Below, in pieces: positions 8,945-17,536 of a DNA stretch of 64,000 nt. Origin of the DNA: CAJXNP01 sp050305935 (GTDB lineage Bacteria > Bacteroidota > Bacteroidia > Cytophagales > Cyclobacteriaceae); contig JBNLGG010000015.1 in assembly GCA_050305935.1 (NCBI GenBank), positions 1 through 64,000 on the forward strand. The letters run 5' to 3'. How positions within the stretch are numbered: the stretch's first letter is position 1; every line of letters begins with the position of its first letter. The notes under the pieces were generated by a model, which did not search any database, had not been told where the DNA came from, and saw only the letters and a list, made by a program, of their open reading frames with translations. Position numbers and translations under genes: made by a program.

Positions 8945-10499
8945 GGTAGCTAATTACGTTAAAGCTAAAGTCAAGGGGGTCAAAGGCCGATTTTAATTCA
9001 TCGATAAAGCCTGGATTGTTGAGGTAGAAATTAAGGAAATTATCATGTCTTTCCTGTAAGTTCCCCGCCGGGAACAGTTTGCTCAATACATTTTCAAGTT
9101 GGCTGATTTCCGTATCCTGCTTTGATTCCTCCGCTTTTCTTAAACGTTTGGCAATATTTTCCAGGCTTTTGTTGGTCTTTACGGCCTCAGCGGCAACAAA
9201 CCCCTCCAGACTTTTATCCACCAAACTGGCCTTCGACTTTATTTTGTTAAACAATTCATTCACCTGTTTGATTTCATCGTCTAAGATTATTTCACCATCA
9301 GAATTTCGCGCAATAAATTCTTGCTTCAAGTCATGAAAATCTTTGAATAATTCATCAGTCCTGATTCCCAGTTTTTCGATTCTTTTATACAGCCCTTTGT
9401 TGATAATCATCGCAAAGTTCCTAGGGACCAGGATCGGAAAAGGAGTTGTATAGTGGTCAAAAACTGATTTGAGTTGTAGCCAATAGGCCACCTCTGCAGG
9501 CCCGCCAATATAGGCCAGGTTAGGTAGGATCATTTCCTGGTACAGGGGACGAAGAATCACATTCGGACTGAACACTTCTGGTGTTGCATCCACCAAACTA
9601 ATTATTTCCTGTGGACTAAATGAAATATCGGTTTCGTTTACGGTAAATTGGTTTCCTTCTTTTAAAATCCGTTGCCTGACCCCGTTTTTCGAATAAAAAA
9701 GGTTAATGATACGTGGATATACCTGGGGCTGGTATCCAAAGGAATCTAGTTTTTTCGAAGTCTTTTCCGCGAGATCGTTTGCCTGGTGGTTTTCCAGGTC
9801 GTCAATGATAATGTCTTTAAACAGGTTTTTTAATGCCCTGCTGTCGCCATCCACACAGACTAATCCATATTTACCAAACAGCCCGTTGACAAATTTCCGC
9901 GTGGCCTCAGCCAGATTTTTACTGGTCAAGTAAGCTTCCTCAAAAAGAGGAGCTTTTTCCGGTAAGGCATCAATCACTTCTTTGATTGAACCTGTGGAAA
10001 ACCGGCCGACTGCACCGGTCTGATCAGTCTCCCAGGTATATTTATTGCCAAAAAGATGGAAGGATTTGATCTCATCATAATCGTGGTCTTCTGATGCCAT
10101 CCAGTAGACGGGTACAAAATCCTTATCCGGAAACTCTTTTTTTAAACGTTCGCAGAGATTGATTACTGTAATGATCTTATATATGAAATAAAGCGGCCCG
10201 GTGAAAATGTTTAGCTGATGGCCTGTGGTGATGGTAAAAGTTGTGTTCTTTTTCAGAAGCCTGATATTGTCTGCCACTGCACTTTCTGTCAGGATGCCTT
10301 CGTATTGTTTTTCCAGTTCCTGCGTCAGGATTTCGCGAACGGCCGGATCAGTTTTTTTATTCGAAAGCTGGTCTTTAAATCCATCCAGGTTCGGGTAATT
10401 CCCATAAAAGGCTTTCAGGTTTGAATTTTTATTGATATAGTCCAGAAATAATCCTTTGAATGCATTTGTATCTGCTAATGGAATCTTTTGATTGTTCAT
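8937..10499 (-). CDS. bshC: Putative cysteine ligase BshC (bacillithiol synthesis)
   Basis: 520 residues, close to the usual BshC length. BshC is the proposed enzyme that adds cysteine to glucosaminyl-malate, the last step of bacillithiol synthesis. The family signature TGHQLNIFTGPLYFIYKI (about 95-112) is followed by VPVYWMASEDHDYDEI (about 133-148), and AYIGGPAEVAYWLQLK (about 330-345) is also conserved. A coiled-coil stretch lies at about 385-490. It shares a minus-strand transcript with the cyclo-ligase. The partner bshA is nearby on the plus strand, so the pathway genes are clustered but not in one operon. Confidence 0.93.
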   Translation of the reverse strand: MNNQKIPLADTNAFKGLFLDYINKNSNLKAFYGNYPNLDGFKDQLSNKKTDPAVREILTQELEKQYEGILTESAVADNIRLLKKNTTFTITTGHQLNIFTGPLYFIYKIITVINLCERLKKEFPDKDFVPVYWMASEDHDYDEIKSFHLFGNKYTWETDQTGAVGRFSTGSIKEVIDALPEKAPLFEEAYLTSKNLAEATRKFVNGLFGKYGLVCVDGDSRALKNLFKDIIIDDLENHQANDLAEKTSKKLDSFGYQPQVYPRIINLFYSKNGVRQRILKEGNQFTVNETDISFSPQEIISLVDATPEVFSPNVILRPLYQEMILPNLAYIGGPAEVAYWLQLKSVFDHYTTPFPILVPRNFAMIINKGLYKRIEKLGIRTDELFKDFHDLKQEFIARNSDGEIILDDEIKQVNELFNKIKSKASLVDKSLEGFVAAEAVKTNKSLENIAKRLRKAEESKQDTEISQLENVLSKLFPAGNLQERHDNFLNFYLNNPGFIDELKSAFDPLDFSFNVISYHE

Positions 10500-10597
10500 T
10501 TACTTTCGAATAAATTTTGCAAAATAATACTTTCAACGAGCGAAATTGCTTTTAGATCGCTGAATTACGCAAAATGTTCGTCGCCTGTAAAACATTA

Positions 10598-11917
10598 TTA
10601 TATGACCGGAATTCCATGGAGGTCGAATTCCGTCGCGTCGGTGATTTTTACCTGGACAAAATCCCCGATCCGCAGGTATTGTTGATCAGCTTCAATCAAC
10701 ACTTCATTGTCCACCTCCGGCGAATCATGCTCCGTTCTTCCCACAAAATAACCGGATTCAAAGCGATCAATCAGTACCTTTAACTCCTGACCAATCTTCG
10801 CTTCGTTCTTTTTGCGCGAGATTTCTTCCTGGATTTCCATGATTTCCCGCTGGCGGCTTTCTTTTACCTTTTGGCTTGTCTTGTCTTCTAATGTGAAGGC
10901 GTGCGTGTCTTCCTCGTGCGAATAGGTGAAAACGCCCAAGCGGTCAAATTCGGCTTGCTTCACAAAATCTTTTAACTCTTCAAATTCCTTTTTTCCTTCG
11001 CCCGGATGACCTACAATCAGGGTAGTTCTGATGGCAATCCCCGGTACTTTACTCCGGATGTTAGCCAGTAATTCTTCCGTTTTTTGGCGGTCTGTTCCCC
11101 GTCTCATGATCTTCAGCACCTTGTCAGACCCATGCTGGAGGGGGATGTCAAGGTAGTTGCAAATGTTTTTCCGCTCGGCCATGACTTCTAAGATATCCTC
11201 CGGAAAACCGGCTGGAAAAGCATAGTGAAGGCGGATCCATTCCAAACCTTCAATGTCAGAAAGATTTCTTAAAAGTTCAGCGAGGTTTCTCTTTCCATAA
11301 AGGTCCAGGCCATAGTAAGTAGAATCCTGTGCGATTAATAATAATTCTTTCGTGCCATTTTTCACCAGGTTTTTTGCTTCGGCCACCAGCTCTTCCATTG
11401 GTCGGCTGACGTGCTTGCCCCGCATGATAGGGATGGCACAGAAGGAGCAAGGCCGGTCGCAGCCCTCCGATATTTTCATGTAGGCATAGTGCTTCGATGT
11501 CGTCGTGATACGCTCGCCCAGCAATTCTTTTTTATAATCAGCTTTAAATTTTTTCAATAGAAGCGGCAATTCCATGGTACCAAACCAGGCGTCGACCCCT
11601 TTTATTTCCTTTGCCAGGTCTTCCCTGTATCGCTGCGAAAGGCATCCGGTAACATAAACCTTTTCCACGAGCCCTTCTTCCTTGGCATCCACGTATCGAA
11701 GGATCGTGTCGATGCTTTCCTGCTTAGCGTTGTCAATAAAACCACAGGTATTGATCACCACGATATTGGCACCATCCTTCACATCCTCATGGGCCACATT
11801 TATCCCATTACCCTTCAATTGCGTAAACATCACCTCACTATCCACCAGGTTTTTAGAGCAGCCCAATGTGACGATGTTTACTTTGTCCTTTTTCAGCCCT
11901 TTTGTTTTCAAGATCAA
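10598..11917 (-). CDS. rimO: Ribosomal protein uS12 methylthiotransferase RimO
   Basis: 439 residues, normal length. RimO is a radical-SAM enzyme that methylthiolates an aspartate of ribosomal protein S12. Its three domains are visible: an MTTase N-terminal domain with the second Fe-S cluster cysteines C20, C58 and C92; a radical-SAM core with C153-x3-C157-x2-C160 (GCDRPCSFCAIP); and a C-terminal TRAM domain (about 375-435). The IPLQHGSDKVLKIMRRGTD block favours RimO over MiaB. It is transcribed divergently from the lipoprotein gene at 12083 and has a -7 element at 11934-11941. Confidence 0.95.
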   Translation of the reverse strand: MILKTKGLKKDKVNIVTLGCSKNLVDSEVMFTQLKGNGINVAHEDVKDGANIVVINTCGFIDNAKQESIDTILRYVDAKEEGLVEKVYVTGCLSQRYREDLAKEIKGVDAWFGTMELPLLLKKFKADYKKELLGERITTTSKHYAYMKISEGCDRPCSFCAIPIMRGKHVSRPMEELVAEAKNLVKNGTKELLLIAQDSTYYGLDLYGKRNLAELLRNLSDIEGLEWIRLHYAFPAGFPEDILEVMAERKNICNYLDIPLQHGSDKVLKIMRRGTDRQKTEELLANIRSKVPGIAIRTTLIVGHPGEGKKEFEELKDFVKQAEFDRLGVFTYSHEEDTHAFTLEDKTSQKVKESRQREIMEIQEEISRKKNEAKIGQELKVLIDRFESGYFVGRTEHDSPEVDNEVLIEADQQYLRIGDFVQVKITDATEFDLHGIPVI

Positions 11918-11933
11918 TTTCTATTTGAGGGGA

Positions 11934-11941
11934 CAAAACTA
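11934..11941 (-). promoter_or_regulatory. -7 promoter element for rimO (TAGTTTTG on the minus strand)
   Basis: The minus strand reads TAGTTTTG, a TAnnTTTG match, 16 bases upstream of the rimO ATG at 11917. The facing promoter for the 12083 gene lies about 110 bases away, so this is a compact divergent promoter region. Confidence 0.6.
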
Positions 11942-12047
11942 TGAAATCATTTGCACACTCTGTCGTTTACCGGGTATGATCTTCCGATATTTGTCATTTG
12001 GCTGTCCGCTTTGGCGAAATTGATCATGGTCAAACCAATTAATTAAA

Positions 12048-12055
12048 TAAATTTG
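12048..12055 (+). promoter_or_regulatory. -7 promoter element (TAAATTTG) for the envelope protein pair
   Basis: TAAATTTG matches TAnnTTTG. The TTG inside the element (12053) is in frame with the following gene but cannot be its start if transcription begins just downstream; this moves the start to the TTG at 12083. Confidence 0.6.
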
Positions 12056-12082
12056 CAGTCTCATTTTTTTAACAGGAAGTCA

Positions 12083-12601
12083 TTGAATAAAAACCTGCTA
12101 CAATTTCTTGCCATTACCCTTGTCGCTGGATGCCTATGTTCTTGTGATGTAGAAGATTGTATTTCGACGAAAAGTAGTGGAGTAATTGTGGAGTATATTC
12201 ATCAACAATCAAACGACGACCTTCGCCTCTCTGTCATTATAGATTACCTGCAAGCAGAAGGGAATGAAATTATCTTAGTTGATGATAGTTCAAGATTCTT
12301 TATTGATACCTTATATCTAAATCCGGGGGATAACAACACAAGGTATAATTTAGAAATTAATCAATACAGAATTGACACTTCAGATATAGATCCCACCGAT
12401 ATTTACATTACCGATTTAGGGAAAGAAGCACACACTATTTCCCTTTCCTACACCCGGCGACAGAGAATTATCAGTCAGGAATGTGGAGTAGAGCAATCAT
12501 TTTATAATTTGGAAATTGTCGACCACGATTTTGACAGTGCTGTTGTGGTTAACGATACCATCGACCGATTTAATCCTGTAAATGTCCAGATTTATTTTTA
12601 A
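12083..12601 (+). CDS. Putative lipoprotein, DUF6452-like
   Basis: 172 residues from a TTG at 12083, which follows an AGGAAG by 3 bases and lies downstream of the -7 element. The N-terminus is a lipoprotein signal: a hydrophobic stretch ending in LVAGC (C17), with a second possible lipobox cysteine at 21. The mature part is a beta-rich domain (DCISTKSSGVIVEYIHQ near the start, repeated acidic strands) that resembles the Bacteroidota family DUF6452; this match is from memory. It overlaps the next gene by 20 bases. The next product looks like DUF6048, a pairing I recall from other Bacteroidota. Function unknown; it probably acts at the periplasm or outer membrane. Confidence 0.65.
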   Translation: MNKNLLQFLAITLVAGCLCSCDVEDCISTKSSGVIVEYIHQQSNDDLRLSVIIDYLQAEGNEIILVDDSSRFFIDTLYLNPGDNNTRYNLEINQYRIDTSDIDPTDIYITDLGKEAHTISLSYTRRQRIISQECGVEQSFYNLEIVDHDFDSAVVVNDTIDRFNPVNVQIYF

Positions 12602-13280
12602 CATATTGGTCTTGATTTTTTGTGCGAATGCAGTATTTGCGCAGGTGGATAAATTTGCCCCAACCTCCATCAGAGTAGGGGCGGAAGCGGCTAATTATGC
12701 CTATGGACTGCTCAGTGATAATTTCAGGTCGTGGGAGTTTGAAGCGGACATAGATATTCACCGTTATTTTCTGGTGGCCGATATGGGATATGCTGCCTAT
12801 AGCCAAACCGACGAAAACAATTATCATTCCTATGAAAGTAGTGGGAGGTATTTCAGGTTAGGTCCTGAAATCAACTTCATGCGCAATCCAAAGCTTCAAA
12901 ATGTGTTGGCCCTCGGGTTTAGGTATTGCTGGACATCATTTAGGGAATCTGCCACCTACTCTACCTATAATGCGATTGAAAATGACACGTACTGGCCGGA
13001 GCAAATGCTCACCTATGTTGAAGATGGAATCAGAGGGCGATGGTTTGAGGTTACAGCGTCATTAAAGGGGCGCTTGTACAAAAACCTTTACCTGGGCACT
13101 ACTATACGCTATAAGGTGTTACCCAAGGGAACCAAGGACGGCACATTCAGGGCATATTATATTCCCGGCTTCGGCAAAAGGGTGAATGATAACAACTGGG
13201 GGCTTAGCTATTTTATCGCGTACCGCTTTCCATTTCGCAAAAAGAAACAGTTTTATTTTGTTCCAAAAGAGAAAAAGTAA
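12582..13280 (+). CDS. Putative outer-membrane beta-barrel protein, DUF6048-like
   Basis: 232 residues with a signal peptide (MSRFIFNILVLIFCANAVFA, cleavage before QVDKF). The mature protein consists of alternating amphipathic strands rich in Tyr, Phe and Gly (IRVGAEAANYAYGLL, IHRYFLVADMGYAAY, RYFRLGPEINFM). It ends with GLSYFIAYRFPF and a basic tail, consistent with an 8-stranded barrel. The segment that places an inherited strand next to a lipid-facing one resembles DUF6048. The ATG lies inside the end of the preceding lipoprotein gene, so the two are translationally coupled. No catalytic motif is seen. Confidence 0.65.
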   Translation: MSRFIFNILVLIFCANAVFAQVDKFAPTSIRVGAEAANYAYGLLSDNFRSWEFEADIDIHRYFLVADMGYAAYSQTDENNYHSYESSGRYFRLGPEINFMRNPKLQNVLALGFRYCWTSFRESATYSTYNAIENDTYWPEQMLTYVEDGIRGRWFEVTASLKGRLYKNLYLGTTIRYKVLPKGTKDGTFRAYYIPGFGKRVNDNNWGLSYFIAYRFPFRKKKQFYFVPKEKK

Positions 13281-13281
13281 G

Positions 13282-14046
13282 CTACTTTATTTTCACGTCA
13301 AAGACGTAGTCTGTAACATAGGAATTCCCCAGCGTGGTGTGATGTACACCAATAAAGTGAATAGTCTGGCTACCACGTGCATCAGGAGGAATATTCATTT
13401 GTAAAACACCAACTCCATCCTGCACCAGAAGTGGATAAAGCTCATCTTGCAAATAGAGACCATCTTCCAATTCACCTACATAAAATTTATCCTTTGGGTG
13501 TCTTTCCGAAAACTTTATTTTTATCGTATAGGCGTGGTCCTTCTTCCTGGTATCAATCTCTTCAAATTCCAACTTGGGATAATCTTTCTTTAATTTTCCA
13601 CTGGTAAAATATTCCTTTAAACCCTTGCCGGTCTGACCCTTTTTATAAGGTTCTTCCGCTGTCAGTCGGCCATTCTCATAATTTTTGCGAATACCGTCGA
13701 GCTCGCCGTCAACGTAATTTGACTCCCTGTAAATTTTTCCATTTTCGTAGTAATAGGAAGCGGGACCGTCTTTTACGCCATTTTTGTAAAACATGGACAG
13801 CTTAATGTTTCCGTTTTCATAGTAGGTGACCGCTGCGCCATCTTTTACATCATTTATATAATTAATTCGAGTCTTAATTTTCCCGTTTTTGAAATAGGAC
13901 TTGATTTCTCCATTTTTCTTTTCTTTCGGTTTGTCGGCTTCTCTTTTCTCAAGCGTTTCGATGGCTTTTTTCGATACGCCTCTGATAACCAAGTCGCAGG
14001 AAGTGAGAGAAAATAGTATGCAAAAAATGACAAGTAGCTTTTTCAT
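13282..14046 (-). CDS. YwqK/MORN-repeat lipoprotein
   Basis: 254 residues with a lipoprotein signal peptide (MKKLLVIFCILFSLTSC, lipobox C17). Residues about 45-150 contain at least four MORN_2-type repeats of about 22 residues built on the pattern Y-(Y/F)-E/K-N-G-K/N-I: KSYFKNGKIKTR, TYYENGNIKLS, YYYENGKIYRE, KNYENGRLTAE, EYFTSGKLKKD. Such proteins are often annotated as YwqK-family antitoxin, but no toxin gene is adjacent and the lipoprotein signal argues for an envelope role. The C-terminal third is a separate beta-rich domain. It converges with the DUF6048-like gene, with one base between their stop codons. Confidence 0.8.
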   Translation of the reverse strand: MKKLLVIFCILFSLTSCDLVIRGVSKKAIETLEKREADKPKEKKNGEIKSYFKNGKIKTRINYINDVKDGAAVTYYENGNIKLSMFYKNGVKDGPASYYYENGKIYRESNYVDGELDGIRKNYENGRLTAEEPYKKGQTGKGLKEYFTSGKLKKDYPKLEFEEIDTRKKDHAYTIKIKFSERHPKDKFYVGELEDGLYLQDELYPLLVQDGVGVLQMNIPPDARGSQTIHFIGVHHTTLGNSYVTDYVFDVKIK

Positions 14047-14090
14047 AATGATCAGACTAAAAAGTATGATTCAAAATACGAAAGATTTAT

Positions 14091-14125
14091 AAAAAAACAG
14101 GCAACCCATTTCGATGGATTGCCTG
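14091..14125 (-). terminator. Terminator for minus-strand transcription (end of the V-ATPase transcript)
   Basis: CAGGCAACCCA / TGGATTGCCTG forms an 11-bp stem with one G-T pair and a 6-base loop. On the minus strand it is followed by seven Ts. It sits between the YwqK gene and the V-ATPase operon and has the right orientation to end transcripts coming from ntpK. Confidence 0.8.
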
Positions 14126-14613
14126 AAAACATCTCAATTTCAAAAAACTTAATTAGTGCTCGCAGTATATTCCACTTTTTTAGACTGATCATATTGCGGT
14201 TAAAGGCAGTACAACGTGAAATGTACTGTGGGAATCGTTGTTACCAAATATCAATCGCAGGGCACCGTGGCTTTTTCCCTGCTGGGCTCCATTCTGTTAC
14301 ATTCTGAAATCCGATATGTACAACGCGTTTTTCTTCCTGGCAATTCACGTAAAGGCGGGTGCGCTGTTCGATAAAAGAAGCCGGTTCATCACTTACACCG
14401 CTATTTGTCAAAAAACCGTCCCTGAAGTCTGACTTCGGCCTGACTTCGACACACAGGGAAATCTGTCTTATATCATTATTTTAAAGGAACATAAGTATTG
14501 TAAAAACAGAATGTAATAATGCGATGTGGATCATATTTCAAAAAAACGCCAACAAACAAGCTGATGAGAAAACCTATTTACAATTCATTTGCTTGCCAAT
14601 CATAACCGGTAGA
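14126..14613 (-). other. Long 3' region between ntpK and the terminator, with a possible small ORF
   Basis: These 488 bases lie downstream of ntpK and upstream of the terminator, so they are probably transcribed. On the minus strand a frame is open from about 14457 to a TAA at 14241-14243. A TTG at 14411 would give 56 residues, ending PRCPAIDIW. It has no ATG and no clear ribosome site. Upstream of the TTG is a GAAGTC-A-GACTTC palindrome and a second GAAGTCAG copy. The composition looks coding-like (FIEQRTRLYVNCQEEK, VVHIGFQNVTEW), but I recognise no family. It may be a gene remnant, a short peptide gene or structured 3' UTR. Confidence 0.3.
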
Positions 14614-15078
14614 TTATCCAATTAAACCTCGGATTAGAAATGCTCCCGCGAAAGCAACAATGGCGTAAAGTTCGGGGAATACCGCCAGGATAAGTGTTCG
14701 GGCAAACACATTATTACCAGAGCCAATTGCGTCGATGCCTCCTGCACACACTTTTCCCTGGTAAATTCCTGATAATAGTCCGGCCAGTCCAAGCGCCAGT
14801 CCCGCTCCTAAAATTCCTGCACCCTGTAACAAGGTTATTTCCGGAGTGAGCAAATCCTGCATAATAAAAAAACCACCAAAACCATATAGCCCCTGGGTTC
14901 CTGGCAGCGCGCTTAAAACGATGTATGACCCAAAGGCCCCACTGTTTTTTTTAAGCGCTCCTACGGTTGTCATTCCGCCGATGGCTGTTCCCATGGCGCT
15001 ACCTATGCCTGGTAATCCGATGATTAATCCGACTCCGATAAATGCTAATATAAGTGGTAATGAGCTGATCGTTTCCAT
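14614..15078 (-). CDS. ntpK: V-type ATP synthase subunit K (membrane rotor ring)
   Basis: 154 residues in four membrane helices (two hairpins), the usual V-type proteolipid size. K subunits form the ion-carrying ring of the Vo motor. The essential acid is E136 in helix 4 (VFPELYAIVAF). The ion-site residues known from the Enterococcus hirae Na+ ring are all present at a constant offset of three: L58, T61 and Q62 (LPGTQGLYGF), Q107 (YQGKV) and E136. This predicts Na+ rather than H+ coupling. Last gene of the operon, 4 bases after ntpI. Confidence 0.95.
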   Translation of the reverse strand: METISSLPLILAFIGVGLIIGLPGIGSAMGTAIGGMTTVGALKKNSGAFGSYIVLSALPGTQGLYGFGGFFIMQDLLTPEITLLQGAGILGAGLALGLAGLLSGIYQGKVCAGGIDAIGSGNNVFARTLILAVFPELYAIVAFAGAFLIRGLIG

Positions 15079-15082
15079 GTAT

Positions 15083-16930
15083 TTATTTGGTTATGCTGTC
15101 AATAGAATGCTTTTTAAATGGTTTGTAAGGAACTCCTCCCCCCGTGAAATTGGCGTTATTGTAAAACTCTACAAATGTGAGCCTCAGTGGGTGTACAAGG
15201 GATCCAAGACAGGCAAGAAGAAAATTCAAGCTATGCCCCATGATCAGAAAAAGTATAGCTACTATTACCCCAATTATGCCTGCGCCCTCCATCATTTGAC
15301 CCCCAATCTGATTGATCACCAACCCCAGGATAGAAGAGGCTACACCTAACGCAAAAAGGCGAATATAAGAAAGCACATCGCCGAGCAACCCGGTAACAAT
15401 AAAATACAATGGTAAAATCCCTCCTCCAATTCGTGCACCTATCGGAAGACTTGTGTCGTGAAACAGAAGTACCAGAATTACTCCGGTGATTAAGAATACT
15501 TTTGAAATTCCGATTACTGAATGGAATATTTCCATCTTTTGAATTCCACCGAGAAAAAGAATGATTAGGCTTCCTACAATAAGGAATTTGCCTATCGCAG
15601 AAATTGCAGGCAAGAATCCCTCAAAATAAATTTTCTTACCAATTGAAATTGCAATAGCCACCAGGATTTGAAAAACGCCAATCATCAGGGCTACATTGAA
15701 AGCGTTAAAAATATCGTCCTGGTCGTCAGTCACCAGCACATAGTCAGAAAGGAAGGCAAAAAACGGGAGGTCGGTATGCTGGGTGACCGGGATGCCAAAC
15801 AAGGTGCCTGACTTTACAATACCCAGAACAGCGGTCACTGTCCCCAATATTCCAATTAGTAAAGGCATTCCTTTCATTTTTTTGAAAAAAGTGAAAGCAG
15901 AAATAAGGGATAGTACTATTAATATTAAACCATACCCTGCATCTCCAAGGCAATAGGCAAAGAAGATGGGAAAGAAAACAGCAATGAAAGGAGTCAGGTC
16001 AAATTCGTAATAGTCCGGAAGTTGAAAGATCCTGGTGATGTTTTCAAATAGCCTGGGATATTTTTTATTTTTTAGGATTACGGGTATTTTATCTCCGGGT
16101 ATAGGATCGGAAAATTCGAATGACAATTCATTTTCACTGATAAACTTTAGCAGTGTGGATTCAGCTTTTTCAGGAAACCAGCCATGTATCACTTCGATTG
16201 TTCCAAAAGCCTTTTCTTCAAATTGATGCCGGACGGTATTATTTTCAAGTTGATCTTCGAGATCGATTACCTTTCTTTGTAGTATTTTCACATGGCAAGC
16301 CAATCCGGAAAGGTCTTGTTCTATTTTTCGAATATCCTCTTTGACGATCTCCGCTTGTTTTATGATTTCTGGAATGCCTGATTTTGGAAGGATAACCTTT
16401 TCAAATGGATAGTTTTTACCTTCGATTCTGTCGATAATCAAAAGATAGATCTGGTTATCAATTTTCGTAATTTCAATGAAAAGGGAGTCGTCGGCGTCAA
16501 ACTTTTTTATGTCTTTTTCTGACACTTTATAAAATGAGAAGAAAACCTGATGTTCCTCAAGGGCCTTTATTTTCTCCCAATCGATTTTTCCCCATGGCTC
16601 CAGCGCTTTTTTTTGTTTTTCTAATTCTTCTATTTGATTTGAAAACCCGGAGAGCTTTTGATCGAGTGACAAGACAGTGTTCTTTATTTCAGCCTCATTG
16701 CCGTATTTTTCAGATGATGGTTTTTCGCTGGCAGGATCATATTTTTTCAGGATGTTAATGGCTTTTTTGTAAGCACTGATTTCGTTGCGCAGTTCTTCCT
16801 GTTCGGGAAATTTTACTTCTTCACGGAATGAGTCAATATGGAGAACCCCCAGTTCATGCAGTTTATCCGTCACGCGGTTTTTATCCGAATGAAAGGTCAG
16901 CAAGGTCAATTTTTTCATTCTTTCTTTCAT
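15083..16930 (-). CDS. ntpI: V-type ATP synthase subunit I (membrane stator)
   Basis: 615 residues, normal for the bacterial subunit a homologue. Residues about 1-300 are a cytoplasmic arm with coiled coils (about 45-110 and 185-225). From about 320 there are seven or eight membrane helices. The region LGDVLSYIRLFALGVASSILGLVINQI (first part about 512-525) contains the arginine that faces the K-ring carboxylate. ADDSLF and GWFPE are further family landmarks in the arm. The start overlaps the 3' end of the D gene (ATG within its last bases), so the two are translationally coupled. Confidence 0.95.
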   Translation of the reverse strand: MKERMKKLTLLTFHSDKNRVTDKLHELGVLHIDSFREEVKFPEQEELRNEISAYKKAINILKKYDPASEKPSSEKYGNEAEIKNTVLSLDQKLSGFSNQIEELEKQKKALEPWGKIDWEKIKALEEHQVFFSFYKVSEKDIKKFDADDSLFIEITKIDNQIYLLIIDRIEGKNYPFEKVILPKSGIPEIIKQAEIVKEDIRKIEQDLSGLACHVKILQRKVIDLEDQLENNTVRHQFEEKAFGTIEVIHGWFPEKAESTLLKFISENELSFEFSDPIPGDKIPVILKNKKYPRLFENITRIFQLPDYYEFDLTPFIAVFFPIFFAYCLGDAGYGLILIVLSLISAFTFFKKMKGMPLLIGILGTVTAVLGIVKSGTLFGIPVTQHTDLPFFAFLSDYVLVTDDQDDIFNAFNVALMIGVFQILVAIAISIGKKIYFEGFLPAISAIGKFLIVGSLIILFLGGIQKMEIFHSVIGISKVFLITGVILVLLFHDTSLPIGARIGGGILPLYFIVTGLLGDVLSYIRLFALGVASSILGLVINQIGGQMMEGAGIIGVIVAILFLIMGHSLNFLLACLGSLVHPLRLTFVEFYNNANFTGGGVPYKPFKKHSIDSITK

Positions 16931-17526
16931 GTGACCTCATCCTCTTGCAGATGCCGTTCTTTAACAATTTTTTGTGCAGCTTTCTGAAGGTTTTCCTCAT
17001 CTTCCAGGTATCTTTTTATTCTCAGGATTCCTTCCTTAAAGTCCGGAATCTGGACTTTCTCATACAAGTTTACCTTTTGAGTTGTTTTTTTTCGATGATA
17101 GTTTAATGTTTCAAGTTGTTTTTGGGAGTACTTCAGGCGTAGTTTATTTACAATAATTTCCTTCAGCATCTCAATGCCAGTAGGTATCCACGCAGGTTGT
17201 TGATAATAAAATATGGGACCAGTTTTAAAGCTGATTTCCTTTAATACTTTCACTTTCACTCCGGCAATATTTTTTGTTTCTTCTTCTGTTTTGTCTATTC
17301 GGAGCACATAAGGAAATTCTTTTAGTAGTGCGCCATTTTTCAAAAACTTCTCGTAGGACAAATCATATGTTTTTGCAAGTTGTGCTACCAAATCCATCGC
17401 TTTTTTAACCTCGACACGAAGGGCTGTCTCCTTGCTCTTCAGTGTGGGCAACGCTCTTTCACGGATCGTAAGTTGCCGGGAAAGATCCTGCGAAAAGGTT
17501 TTATTATATTTTATTTTTAAAGCCAT
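16927..17526 (-). CDS. ntpD: V-type ATP synthase subunit D (central rotor shaft)
   Basis: 199 residues. The D subunit forms the antiparallel coiled-coil axle that turns inside the A3B3 head. Long helices at about 10-60 and 125-195 flank a short beta region. The landmarks PTLKSKETALRVEVKKA (about 27-43) and KLRLKYSQKQLETLNYHRKKTTQKVNLYEK (starting near 127) are typical. It overlaps ntpI by 4 bases and lies 10 bases after ntpB. No F subunit gene, the usual partner of D, is found next to it. Confidence 0.93.
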   Translation of the reverse strand: MALKIKYNKTFSQDLSRQLTIRERALPTLKSKETALRVEVKKAMDLVAQLAKTYDLSYEKFLKNGALLKEFPYVLRIDKTEEETKNIAGVKVKVLKEISFKTGPIFYYQQPAWIPTGIEMLKEIIVNKLRLKYSQKQLETLNYHRKKTTQKVNLYEKVQIPDFKEGILRIKRYLEDEENLQKAAQKIVKERHLQEDEVT

Positions 17527-17536
17527 AGTAGACTTG

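Noticed and set aside
13282..14046. Toxin-antitoxin system (YwqK name)
   Set aside because: The YwqK 'antitoxin' label comes from automatic annotation; there is no adjacent toxin and the protein is a lipoprotein with MORN repeats.
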